A stretch of 31,148 nucleotides of DNA from CAYYWP01 sp050176585 (GCA_050176585.1 JBFXHX010000041.1:1-31148); one strand, 5' to 3'. Positions 1 to 7,998 are shown, counted from the first letter of the stretch. Notes: generated by a model not told the origin, from the sequence alone. Made by a program: numbers and translations.

Positions 1-88
1 TTGCAGACGTCTCAGGGCCAAGCCTCGAGCCATTGCACGCCAGCGCGCCGGCCGGACGGGGCGAGTTTCCTAACTGGGGGAGGATTCC

Positions 89-2041
89 GTGGCGGTAGAA
101 GAGTTCTCTGTGCTGTTTCAGCCGATCAACATCGGGCGTCTGAAGCTCAAGAATCGCATCGTCATGGCGCCGATGTGCTCGCGGTTGCCGACCGCCGACG
201 GCGAGGTCACACAGGCGATGATCGACCATTACCGCGAGCGGTCGAAAGGCGGCGCCGCGATGTTGATCATCGAGTTTGCGCGCGTCGACGACAAGCTCTC
301 TTCGGCGGAATGGGGGATGTTGAGCGCGAGCAGCGACAAATTCGCGGTGGGGCTCGGGCATTTGGCCGAGACCATCACGCTGAACGGCGCTCGGGCATGT
401 CTGCAACTGGCGCACGCCGGTCGCCAGAGCTCGTACGCCGACCCGTGCCTGTCGCCATCGGCCATTCCGGACAAGATGTATGAAGCGGCTCTCGGGGACC
501 GGTACCGGGTCCGAGAGATCACCGTTCCCGAGATCGAAGAGGTCACAGAAGCGTTTGGGCACGCAGCTTTGCGCGCCAAGACGGCGGGCTTCGAGGCGGT
601 CGAGATCCACGGGGCGCACGGTTACCTGCCGGGGACGTTTCTCTCGCCGTATGGCAACCACCGCGGCGATGCGTATGGCGGATCGCTGGAGAACCGCGCG
701 CGATTTCCCCTCGCGATCGTGCGCCGCATGCGGGAGTTGGTGGGCCCGGACTTTCCGATCATCTTCAGATACAACGGCGACGATTTCGTGCCCGGCGGCT
801 TCGCGATCGAGGAGGCGCGGGAGTTCGCGCGCATGCTCGAGGCGGTGGGCGTCGACGCCCACCACGTCGCGGGGGGAATCGGCGAGAGCTGGGAGGAGAC
901 CGAGCCGCCGATCTACGTGCGGCGCGGCAGCATGGCGCACCTGGCGGCCGCGATCAAAGAAGTGGCTCAGGTGCCGGTGATTGCCGTAGGCGCGCTCGAC
1001 ATGCCGCTGGCGGCGGAGCTCGTCCGCCAGGGTCGCGCCGACATCATCGCCATCGGCCGCGGCTTTTTGGCCGATCCGGAGATTCCGAAGAAGGCCGCGC
1101 GCGGCGAGCTGAACGCGATCCGACCCTGCATCCGGTGCAACGAGAGCTGCCTGAACGGCGAGATGACGGCGAAGCCACAGGCGTGCGACGTCAACTTCCG
1201 CTGCGGCCGCGAAGGCTCCTATCCGCTCCGCTTCGCCGATACGCGCCGGCGAGTGGTGGTCATCGGCGGCGGCGCCGCCGGTATGGAGGTGGCGCGGGTC
1301 GCGCGGCTGCGCGGGCACGAGGTCACGCTATTCGAGAAGACCGACCGACTGGGCGGCCAGTTGCAGATCGCCTCGCTGCTCGGATTCAAGGATGACCTGC
1401 GCGCGCTGATGGACCATCTGGCGTACGAGGTGCGCCGGCTGGACGTGGACATCCGGATGGAATGCGCCGCCACGCCCGAGCTGGTGCGCTCGTTGCAACC
1501 AGACGTGCTCGTGGTCGCCTGCGGCGTCCAATCAAAATTCCGCGACGTCCGCGGCGTCGATCTCGCACACGTGTCGTTTCCTGTCGACTTGCTCGAGCAG
1601 AAAGCCACCGCCGGCGACCGGGTGATCGTCGTCGGCGGCGGTTGGCTTGGGTGCGACGTCGCCGTCTATCTTGCGCGGCAGGGCAAGCGGGTCGCGCTGA
1701 CCACCGTCAAGGAGCACAGCGACGACCTCATCCCGGACCTGGAGCCCTTCAGCCGCAAGGTTTTTATGAACATGATGACCGGTAATGGGGTCGAGATAAG
1801 AGGGCGCCACCGCATCGCTGAAATCACCGCAAATGGGGCGGCGTTCACCGTCAACGGCGACCGCACGGTAGAGCTCGAAGCCGATACGATCGTACCTGCG
1901 TGGGGCTTCCGGCCGAACCGAGAGTTCCATGCGGAGGCGGAGCAGTTGGCGCCCGTGACCCACTTCATCGGCGACTGCGTGCAGCTCGGGAATCTACGCA
2001 AGTGCTTGTGGCCGGGGTTCATGGCCGCGTACGACTGCTGA
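89..2041 (+). CDS. OYE-family FMN/4Fe-4S/FAD oxidoreductase (TMADH / dienoyl-CoA reductase type)
   Basis: A 650-residue flavoenzyme with the architecture of 2,4-dienoyl-CoA reductase (FadH) and trimethylamine dehydrogenase. An N-terminal Old Yellow Enzyme TIM barrel (about 8-340) has the HxxH pair H174/H177 and the YGGSLENRARF motif. A C-x2-C-x3-C-x11-C cluster site (C347, C350, C354, C366) would hold a 4Fe-4S centre. Two dinucleotide folds follow (VVVIGGGAAG at 389-398 and VIVVGGGWLG at 512-521) for FAD and NAD(P)H or ADP. The GTG start at 89 has a GGGGGAGGA ribosome site 5-6 bases upstream. C30 falls where YqjM has its redox-tuning Cys and TMADH has its flavin-linked Cys. The substrate is unknown; families of this shape reduce enals or enoyl-CoAs or remove N-methyl groups. 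The triple-RidA gene starts 23 bases downstream, so the two are probably co-transcribed. The family call is firm; the reaction is not. Confidence 0.93.
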   Translation: MAVEEFSVLFQPINIGRLKLKNRIVMAPMCSRLPTADGEVTQAMIDHYRERSKGGAAMLIIEFARVDDKLSSAEWGMLSASSDKFAVGLGHLAETITLNGARACLQLAHAGRQSSYADPCLSPSAIPDKMYEAALGDRYRVREITVPEIEEVTEAFGHAALRAKTAGFEAVEIHGAHGYLPGTFLSPYGNHRGDAYGGSLENRARFPLAIVRRMRELVGPDFPIIFRYNGDDFVPGGFAIEEAREFARMLEAVGVDAHHVAGGIGESWEETEPPIYVRRGSMAHLAAAIKEVAQVPVIAVGALDMPLAAELVRQGRADIIAIGRGFLADPEIPKKAARGELNAIRPCIRCNESCLNGEMTAKPQACDVNFRCGREGSYPLRFADTRRRVVVIGGGAAGMEVARVARLRGHEVTLFEKTDRLGGQLQIASLLGFKDDLRALMDHLAYEVRRLDVDIRMECAATPELVRSLQPDVLVVACGVQSKFRDVRGVDLAHVSFPVDLLEQKATAGDRVIVVGGGWLGCDVAVYLARQGKRVALTTVKEHSDDLIPDLEPFSRKVFMNMMTGNGVEIRGRHRIAEITANGAAFTVNGDRTVELEADTIVPAWGFRPNREFHAEAEQLAPVTHFIGDCVQLGNLRKCLWPGFMAAYDC

Positions 2042-2064
2042 GGCGAGGAGCGGAGGGAGGAGAC

Positions 2065-3291
2065 ATGGCGGCAAGGCAGTACAGTTGGCCAGCGGGACAC
2101 TGGTCGTGGCCGATTCCCGTGACGCACAAGCACGGTGTCAGGTGTCGCGACATGATCTTCATCGGCGGGCAGGTGGATGTGGACGCGGCGGGTAACGTGC
2201 GCAATCCGGACGACCTCGCGGTGCAGGCGCGCGCCGCGATGCAGTACATTCGGGCGGTGCTGGAAGATCTCGGCGCGGACACCGCCGACCTGGTGAAGCT
2301 CATCTGCTTCTACGTCCAGCGCGACGAGCGCGACACGGAGCGCCTGCTGGCGGCGGTCGCCGGCGCGCTGGACGCCCAGCCCGGGCCGGTGATCTCGCTG
2401 CTGCCGCTGCCGGCGCTCGCGTACGAGCACATGGTCGTGGAGATCGAGGCAGTCGCGATGCGCCGGCCGGACGGCGCCCGGATGGCCCGGACCGTGTCGA
2501 CCGCGGGCACGCCGGGCACTCTGCCGGCGCCGTTCAGCCACGCGCTCTCCTGCGGGCGCATGCGATTCATCGGCGGCCAGACGGCGCTCGATGCGAACGG
2601 CGCCGTGTTGGCGGGCGGCGATCTGATCGGCCAGTGCGGGCTGCTGATGGAACGGATCGGTGCGCTGCTGGGCGACCTGGGCGCCGACTACCAGGACGTC
2701 GTGAAGATCAATCGCTACTACGTGGCCGGCGGCACGGCGGACCAGTGGGAAGGCGCGGCGCTCGCCTGCGCCCGATACTTTGAAGAGCCGGGCCCGGCGG
2801 CGACCGGGATTCCGGTGCCGGCTCTCTTCCGACCCGGCTTGATGATCTCGCTGGAAGTGACCGCGATGCGCGACGAGCACGGCGGCAAGATGCCGCGCGC
2901 GCACGTGTGGCCCGAGGGCCACTGGGACTGGCCCGTCCACCTGCCGTACAAGCACGGCATCAAATGCGGCAACATGATCTACATCGGCGGTCAGGTCTCG
3001 ATGGATGCCGGCGGCCGCATCCTCGATCCAGGCGAGATCGTGCTGCAGACCCGCACCAGCATGGCGAACATCGCCCGCGTGCTGGCCGGATTCGGCGCGC
3101 GCTTGGATGATGTCGTCAAGGTCACGACGTTCTACGCCGGCACGGCGTCCGCCGAGGCGCTGCACCAGAACCTGAGGATCCGGTCGGCGAGCTTCACCGA
3201 GCCCGGACCCGCGACCACCGGCGTGCCGCTGCCCTGTCTCGCCTATGAGCGCATGGAGATCGAGATCGAGGTCGTCGCCATGCTCGACTGA
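2065..3291 (+). CDS. Triple-domain RidA/YjgF-like protein
   Basis: A 408-residue protein built of three consecutive RidA (YjgF/UK114) domains, roughly 8-132, 143-268 and 281-406. Each has an (I)GGQ strand motif (34-36, 170-172, 308-310) and ends in a beta strand of the EIEAVAM type. Normal RidA proteins are single domains of about 130 residues that form trimers, so this fusion could fold as a one-chain trimer (inference). Domains 1 and 3 share a WPxGHWxWP and KHG block that domain 2 lacks. The Arg that RidA uses for enamine/imine hydrolysis (R105 in E. coli) appears replaced in all three (T384/T385 in the third domain), as in the non-deaminase Rid subgroups. The ATG at 2065 follows GGAGGGAGGAG; reading further upstream would overlap the flavoenzyme. 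Relatives that keep the Arg act in pyrimidine or 2-aminomuconate breakdown, which makes a catabolic role plausible but unproven. Confidence 0.9.
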   Translation: MAARQYSWPAGHWSWPIPVTHKHGVRCRDMIFIGGQVDVDAAGNVRNPDDLAVQARAAMQYIRAVLEDLGADTADLVKLICFYVQRDERDTERLLAAVAGALDAQPGPVISLLPLPALAYEHMVVEIEAVAMRRPDGARMARTVSTAGTPGTLPAPFSHALSCGRMRFIGGQTALDANGAVLAGGDLIGQCGLLMERIGALLGDLGADYQDVVKINRYYVAGGTADQWEGAALACARYFEEPGPAATGIPVPALFRPGLMISLEVTAMRDEHGGKMPRAHVWPEGHWDWPVHLPYKHGIKCGNMIYIGGQVSMDAGGRILDPGEIVLQTRTSMANIARVLAGFGARLDDVVKVTTFYAGTASAEALHQNLRIRSASFTEPGPATTGVPLPCLAYERMEIEIEVVAMLD

Positions 3292-3300
3292 GTGCTCCTT

Positions 3301-3344
3301 GACCGGGCGGCCGCGCCGTGTTCACGGGGCGAGACCGCCCGGTC
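3301..3344 (+). terminator. Hairpin after the flavoenzyme/RidA pair
   Basis: GACCGGGCGG (3301-3310) and CCGCCCGGTC (3335-3344) form a perfect 10-bp stem. A smaller CCGTG/CACGG stem sits inside the loop. It starts 9 bases after the stop of the triple-RidA gene. There is no T tract, so it is a probable transcript end or RNA-stabilising hairpin rather than a textbook intrinsic terminator. Confidence 0.5.
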
Positions 3345-3496
3345 GGCGCGCACTCGATATTCCGGCCGCTCAGACATACCCGCCCGGCGGCCGCGGCCAC
3401 ACCCGATCCGTATCGGCGCCCGGCGTCAGCGTCGTTGCGTGCGCGGCCATATCCGGCACTTGGTCAGCCCATACCGCTGCGGCTTCCGAGGTCCGG

Positions 3497-3528
3497 TTGA
3501 CTCCTCACCTAAGTCGCAGGTGTATCCC
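3497..3528 (+). promoter_or_regulatory. MerR-type metal-responsive promoter (zntA-like, 20-bp spacer)
   Basis: A -35 box TTGACT (3497-3502) and a -10 box TATCCC (3523-3528) are separated by 20 bases. The spacer contains the inverted repeat CACCT (3506-3510) / AGGTG (3518-3522). MerR-family activators bind a dyad inside an over-long 19-20 bp spacer and untwist it. From memory, the E. coli zntA promoter has the same TTGACT, 20-bp spacer, TATCCT layout ending in GTG. The promoter reads toward the merR-like gene that begins at 3645, so that gene may regulate itself. Confidence 0.65.
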
Positions 3529-3644
3529 CGCATCACTACCGCGGTTCGGGCAGGAACTGCGGGTGAACGACGGATGCAGGTTGACGGAGAACGGCCCGAC
3601 CGCACGAGTAGTGAACAGTGGGCACAAGGTCCGGGGGTGAGCAA

Positions 3645-4067
3645 ATGCGAGAAGCGGAAACGAGAGCATATACGGTTCGCAGGATTGCAGAGCGCGCGAA
3701 CGTGTCCCCGCACACGATCCTCTATTACGAACGTCGGGGTCTCCTGCCGACGGCTCGCCGTTCGTCGAAAGGCTACCGCCTCTTCTCGAACGACAGCCTT
3801 CGCCAGATCCGGTTCATCAAGAGAGCGCAAGCGCTCGGGTTCTCTCTGCGCGAGGTGAAAGCCCTGCGCGCGCTGGGCGAGCAGGAGCGGGCCACCTGTC
3901 CCGACATCCAGGAAATCGTGCAGGCGAAGGTGGCCGAGATCGATGCCAAAATGCGCGCGCTGCACGAGGCGCGGACGCAGCTGACCCACCTCGCCGAGCA
4001 GTGCAGCGCCAACATTCCGGTATGCCACTGCCCGGTGCTGCAGCAGCTAGCGGAGTGCGGCGACTAG
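3645..4067 (+). CDS. MerR-family divalent-metal-responsive regulator
   Basis: A 140-residue MerR regulator. The winged helix-turn-helix (about 8-75) has the typical YTVRRIAERANVSPHTILYYER start and the RRGLL and GYRLF segments. A dimerisation helix follows (about 85-117). The metal site matches the 2+ ion class (MerR, ZntR, CadR/PbrR): C85 at the head of the dimer helix and C120-x8-C129 followed by Pro, as in MerR C82/C117/C126. C127 and C138 are extra. The ATG at 3645 is chosen because GGGGGTGAGC lies just upstream; a GTG at 3618 would add nine residues with no ribosome site. No metal pump lies next to it; the only candidate target seen is its own zntA-like promoter. Family certain; the metal (Hg, Zn, Cd or Pb) is not. 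Confidence 0.92.
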   Translation: MREAETRAYTVRRIAERANVSPHTILYYERRGLLPTARRSSKGYRLFSNDSLRQIRFIKRAQALGFSLREVKALRALGEQERATCPDIQEIVQAKVAEIDAKMRALHEARTQLTHLAEQCSANIPVCHCPVLQQLAECGD

Positions 4068-4120
4068 CAGCGGCGCGCGCGCGGCGCTGCGGACGTCCGC
4101 CAGCTGCCTGGTGCCACGCC

Positions 4121-4149
4121 GACGGCGCTACGCGTAGCGGCGCGCCGTC
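4121..4149. terminator. Palindromic hairpin between convergent genes
   Basis: A perfect 14-bp palindrome CGCTACGCGTAGCG (4126-4139) is flanked by GACGG (4121-4125) and CCGTC (4145-4149). It lies between the end of the merR-like gene and the end of the minus-strand small gene at 4148, so it is well placed to act in both directions. There is no T run on either side. Confidence 0.45.
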
Positions 4150-4405
4150 AGTGCTTCTGTAGCATTGCGCACAGGTCCGCGAGTGTCAGATTCCGGCTGG
4201 CCGAAGACGCGGGCGCGTGCTCGGCGTCTGCGGAATGGTCGGACAGAGAGTCGCGCAGCTCGAGGTATTCCTGCCGCAACGCGGCGATGCGCAGGCGCAG
4301 CATCTGCGGCATCGCCTCGTGCTCCAGCGCATCCAGTTGCGCCAGCTCTGCATCGATAGTCGCGCGCGTGCTGACGATATACGCTCGGAGCTCAGCGTCG
4401 GTCAT
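4148..4405 (-). CDS. Small helical protein of unknown function
   Basis: An open frame of 85 residues starting at an ATG (complement of 4403-4405). The sequence from residue 2 to 55 is rich in Leu, Glu, Ala and Arg and should form a long helix or short coiled coil. A Ser/Ala/His-rich linker and a short amphipathic tail follow. It converges on the merR-like gene. The ribosome site is weak (GGAACG), and the frame stays open upstream to 4579 in less protein-like sequence. No family is recognised. It could be spurious. Confidence 0.4.
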   Translation of the reverse strand: MTDAELRAYIVSTRATIDAELAQLDALEHEAMPQMLRLRIAALRQEYLELRDSLSDHSADAEHAPASSASRNLTLADLCAMLQKH

Positions 4406-5743
4406 GACCGGCGTTCCGCACAACGAGAGATCCTCGCCTCTGCGCGATCTGGCTTCCCCCGCATGTTCAGCCCTCCTACGACTCGCGAAGTTGCCGATTC
4501 GCGGCGTTGGAATCGGCTCTCGTAGCGTCCCAGCGAGGTCAACGCAAGTATGTTTCGCGGCCTCCAGCGCGCGCCGCAATCCCCGACGGCCTCGATGATG
4601 GGCCGACGCGTTTCACAGCCGCGACGGACGGCGAGCTTCGGCAGCGCTGACATGCCCGTACCCGGGCCACGCCGGAGCCGCGTCCGGGCCGCGGAGCACA
4701 GGTCGAATCGGGACCGCGCATTGACGGCCCAGCGCCCACCTCCCAATACCGCATGACCGAATCCGGACGAATGGCTGCTGCCAGGAATACGCGTGCAACC
4801 GTTGGCAAATGACGCTTTCGGGATCGCATCACGCAGTTCTGCCTACGTCGCAACTCGGAATCGCGATGGGGGTCCGCATCTGCCCAGGGCACTAGGCGCT
4901 GTCAACGCTGTCAGCGATCCACAGCGGCTATATCCGTGGCGCCGCTCGCACCGGGAGATCGGATGGAGGCCCGCACAAGACCCGCGGGTAACCCGGCCAT
5001 CTCGGCATTCGACGCAACCATAATTCCGCGGTTCGTCGGCAACCCGGGTACGCACCCCTCTCGGCCTCGCAGCACCTAGCCTGCGACGTCCAACGGTACT
5101 GTAGCGCGCTGAATGCGGCGCGCGTCCTGCAATACGTCGCTGGAGATGTCCAGCGCTACGCGATGGCAATCGCTTCCGAGCGGGTCTTCAACCCCGGTCC
5201 AGCTTCAGGGCGCCTCATCGGACCGCTCCGCCGGCCGTGCAGAGCAACGGAACGTGTCGATAGGGCCGACGATCCACTGGTCGCGCGGCGATCACGCCGC
5301 AGACAGGGCTTCGAGCCATCGTGCTCGGCGATGACGCGACGCGGAGCAGCACGCAGCATTCCGAGGCTACAGCACGTCATAGTAGAGCGACCCCGAGTAC
5401 GTACGCGCCTCCCACGGCGCGCCTGAGTTCACCGCATCTCGGAGGCGCTTCAGCGGCGTCTTGCACCGGCGCCGCTTGAAGACAGCGGCCAGCCTCGCCC
5501 GACCTCACGAGCGGCCGGTGTCACCCGCCATGTGAAATTGATCTCGGCTGACGCAAATGCCGAAAATTCTGCTTCATGGATTGTAAGTACCGTAGCCGAT
5601 GCTGCGCATGAATATAACCTGCGATCCCCAATTTGTACGGCCGGCAGGTGGCGTGTGTCTTGCACCGATCGCCAGCACCGCAGCAGGCAGTGCTCTGCGC
5701 GCAAGCGCCGTCCTTAAACGTGCGAGAGAAAGGAAAGAGCACG
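4406..5743. other. Long stretch without a convincing gene
   Basis: About 1.3 kb in which no frame has a ribosome site plus protein-like composition. The open frames are Arg/Ser/Pro-rich and typical of high-GC noise. One minus-strand frame ending at a TAG (5367-5369) has a tail reading DAVNSGAPWEARTYSGS then LYYDVL. It looks like a genuine protein C-terminus but has no intact upstream part. The region may hold decayed genes. Confidence 0.5.
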
Positions 5744-6067
5744 ATGAAGTTTCGTTCGCTGATAACGGCGACCGCATTGGTGCTGTCGGTCGGTGTAGCG
5801 ACAATCGTACGTACGTCGATGGCGCAACCAGCCGCCGCGCAAACAAGCTCGGACCGCGCCGATGATGGGAATGGCTTCAACCCCGGATGGCTCGGCTTGT
5901 TAGGCCTGGTCGGATTGCTCGGCCTCCGCCGGCGCGCGTCCGGACCCGACCAGGGGAAAAAAATCGTTGTGCCGCTTCGGCGTCCTCCGCCGGTGCGCAT
6001 ACAGACCCGACACGACGCGAACCGTCACCCGGTGATGAGCAGCGAGACAGCTGCAGTTGTCGAATGA
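5744..6067 (+). CDS. Exported WGxxGxxG-type small protein
   Basis: A 107-residue protein with a clear signal peptide (MKFRSLITATALVLSVGVAT, likely cut after the AQPAAA region near 32). A short Asp/Asn-rich segment follows, then a Gly/Leu helix (PGWLGLLGLVGLLGLRRR, about 47-64). That Trp-Gly-rich hydrophobic stretch ending in Arg residues is the hallmark of short WGxxGxxG-type exported or anchored proteins. They usually end just after the Arg cluster. Here about 43 more residues follow, starting near a run of seven A (5957-5963), so the tail may be a frameshift product. The ATG at 5744 has AAAGGAAAG about 7 bases upstream. Function unknown. Confidence 0.7.
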   Translation: MKFRSLITATALVLSVGVATIVRTSMAQPAAAQTSSDRADDGNGFNPGWLGLLGLVGLLGLRRRASGPDQGKKIVVPLRRPPPVRIQTRHDANRHPVMSSETAAVVE

Positions 6068-6176
6068 TCGTCGCGGGTCGTCGATCCGGTCGATGACCAG
6101 CGACGTGCGCGCGGGCGCGGGCGAACGAGCAGGGCTCGCCGGGTCGGCCCCGGCCCCTGTCGCATGTTCGATCGAG

Positions 6177-6680
6177 CGCGGCCCCTATCATTGCGCATTC
6201 TGCGACGGCTACACGGCTCGCATTCGCACGTTGCGGCGCTGGGGTCAGTGGATCGGAGGAGCGCAGCTCGCGCGCACGACGTGGACCCGAAACATGTACT
6301 GCGCGATCGGCACGGGTCGGCCTGCGACGATGTCACGACTCGCGGAGTTTGGCATCCAGGTCGAGAGTTCACGTGTGATCGGCATCGAGGGACACGCGCA
6401 GGCGCTGGTGCTCACGCGCAGGCGCCGCATCCGCTGCAAAGGCCCGTGCATCACGGAGGGCGAACCGGCCGCAGTCGGACCTCGCCGGGCGCCTCGGCTG
6501 CGCCTCCGCACGCCGCGGTGCGGTGGCGATACGGAAAGGTCCAAGACATCCGTATCGTCGCTGTTCGTCGCCGGCGATGCGCGCGCCGAGGTCGCGCCGT
6601 CGTTGTCGCGGCCGCCAGCGGCGCCGGCCACTTTCGCGATCGACTAACAGCTGCGGGAAGAACACCGCCGCACCCTGGGC
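6177..6680 (+). pseudogene. Decayed thioredoxin-reductase-like NAD(P)/FAD oxidoreductase fragment
   Basis: The frame reading RGPYHCAFCDGY (from 6177) through SSLFVAGDAR matches the C-terminal two thirds of thioredoxin-reductase-like flavoproteins, which have a YHCPFCDGYE block and an AGDA FAD motif near the end. The N-terminal GxGxxG FAD fold is absent, and the NAD-binding part is scrambled. After AGDAR the expected VVAAASGA segment is in another frame and the expected FAID-QLREEH segment is back in the first frame, so at least two frameshifts are needed. It lies between two exported-protein genes and has no start of its own. It is a remnant, or a real gene spoiled by poor sequence. Confidence 0.6.
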
Positions 6681-6702
6681 TGAAAGGAAGAGGTGCAGTT
6701 TG

Positions 6703-7998
6703 ATGACCGATCCCAGCAACCGACGGCTTCGAAGCATACTCCTCAGGCTCTCCGGAATCGCGTTGGTGCTCGCGGCGCCATACATGCTCCTCGCCGGCCC
6801 AGCCCCTGAGCCGCCGGTGCTCTCGTTGACCGGTGGCACCGGAGTTCCGGGCGGGACGGTGCTCGTTACGCTCGCGCTGCAAGGCGATCTGGGAGAGGAA
6901 GCGACCAGCGCGGACGCCGACATTTCCTTTCCGGCGGATGTTCTGCAGATCGCGATGCCGGTGACGACCGGGTGCGAAATCGCCGGACGCACCGCGCAGA
7001 GCCATGCCGTGGGTGGCACGGTCGTGTCGCCTGGGCTGCTGCGACTGTCCATCTACGTACAAGACACGCCAATGGAATTTCCGCCGCTCGGCAATGGCGA
7101 TCTGGTCATCTGTCGCTTCGGCATTGCCGCCGGCGCTCCGCTGGGTACCGCGCCGCTCGAGTTCAAGGAGGCCCTGCTGTTCGCAGGGCTGGACGAGATC
7201 GCCGTACGCGCGCAAGGCGGATTCGTGACCATCGCCGGTCAGTTGGCGACGCCTACACCGACGGCCACGGCGGGTGGCGCCGCAAGCGCGACGAGCAGCG
7301 CCACGGCTACGAGCGGCGCGCCAGGTGGGACGGCAACCGCGACGGCCACGGAGGGTGTCACAGCGACGGCTACACTCAGTGTATTCGGCACCGCGACTGC
7401 GACCAGCAGCGGCGCGACCGCGACCGCGACGGGCGGGGTGCCGGGCGGGACGCGCACGCCGACGGGGACAGGCGCGACGCCAACGCTGACGAGCGGGGGC
7501 CAGGTCGGAACGGCGACTCCGACGGGCACCGGTGCATCCGCGACCGCCACTGGCTCTGCGCTCGGCACGCCTACGGTGACTGGTACGTTGCCGACGGCGA
7601 CGGCGACCATATCAGGCTTCGGCACGCCCACGGTGACCGGTACGTTGCCGACGGCGACGGCGACCGTATCAGGCTTCGGCACGCCCACGGTGACCGGTGC
7701 GATCGCCACACCGACGGCGACCAGCCCGTCACTCGGAACGCCGACCAGAACGCCTCTGTTCGCCGGTACGCCGACCGCCACGGGCGGCACCGGCGCGACC
7801 GTTACCGCGACCGCGGCCGGGCCGACGCGGACCGCAACACGCGCCACCACGCCGGCCGCGACGTCAACCGCCACTGCGAGCCGCGCCCGTCGAGGCGGCG
7901 GTGGCTGTGCCATCGTTCCCGGCGGAGACGGCGGCGCGTATGCGTATGCCGCGCTGTTGTTGCCGGCGTTGATACTGTGGTTGCGGCGGTGGCGGTAG
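6703..7998 (+). CDS. Exported cohesin-like protein with Thr-rich repetitive linker and C-terminal anchor signal
   Basis: A 431-residue protein. A signal peptide or anchor (about 8-32) is followed by a beta-rich domain (about 38-180). Its pattern (VLSLTGGTGVPGGTVLVTLAL, FPADVLQI, FKEALLF, GGFVTI) resembles cohesin-type carbohydrate/protein-binding folds. A linker of about 200 residues is almost entirely Thr, Ala, Gly and Pro in TPT/TAT repeats, including a 57-bp tandem repeat. The C-terminus has Arg residues, a Gly-Gly-Gly-Gly-Cys-Ala-Ile motif, a hydrophobic helix (AYAALLLPALILWL) and RRWR, the three-part layout of MYXO-CTERM-like sorting tails. Surface display is therefore likely. The ATG at 6703 lies about 10 bases after GGAAGAGG. 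The binding partner is unknown; no dockerin is seen here. Confidence 0.8.
   Translation: MTDPSNRRLRSILLRLSGIALVLAAPYMLLAGPAPEPPVLSLTGGTGVPGGTVLVTLALQGDLGEEATSADADISFPADVLQIAMPVTTGCEIAGRTAQSHAVGGTVVSPGLLRLSIYVQDTPMEFPPLGNGDLVICRFGIAAGAPLGTAPLEFKEALLFAGLDEIAVRAQGGFVTIAGQLATPTPTATAGGAASATSSATATSGAPGGTATATATEGVTATATLSVFGTATATSSGATATATGGVPGGTRTPTGTGATPTLTSGGQVGTATPTGTGASATATGSALGTPTVTGTLPTATATISGFGTPTVTGTLPTATATVSGFGTPTVTGAIATPTATSPSLGTPTRTPLFAGTPTATGGTGATVTATAAGPTRTATRATTPAATSTATASRARRGGGGCAIVPGGDGGAYAYAALLLPALILWLRRWR
7564..7707 (+). repeat. 57-bp tandem repeat, about 2.5 copies, in the Thr-rich linker
   Basis: Copies at 7564-7620, 7621-7677 and a partial third from 7678. Each encodes 19 residues, GTPTVTGTLPTATATISGF with Ile or Val near the end. 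The first two copies differ at only a few bases, pointing to recent slippage or unequal recombination. Confidence 0.9.

Noticed and set aside
1666..3165. Long minus-strand open frame opposite the flavoenzyme and RidA genes
   Set aside because: It is His/Arg/Gly-rich and mirrors the codon pattern of the plus-strand genes, with no ribosome site or family motif.
4126..4139. MerR operator for a divergent target
   Set aside because: The palindrome lies between two convergent gene ends with no -35/-10 boxes around it.
7564..7707. CRISPR-like repeat array
   Set aside because: The repeats are contiguous, in frame and without spacers; they encode the protein linker.
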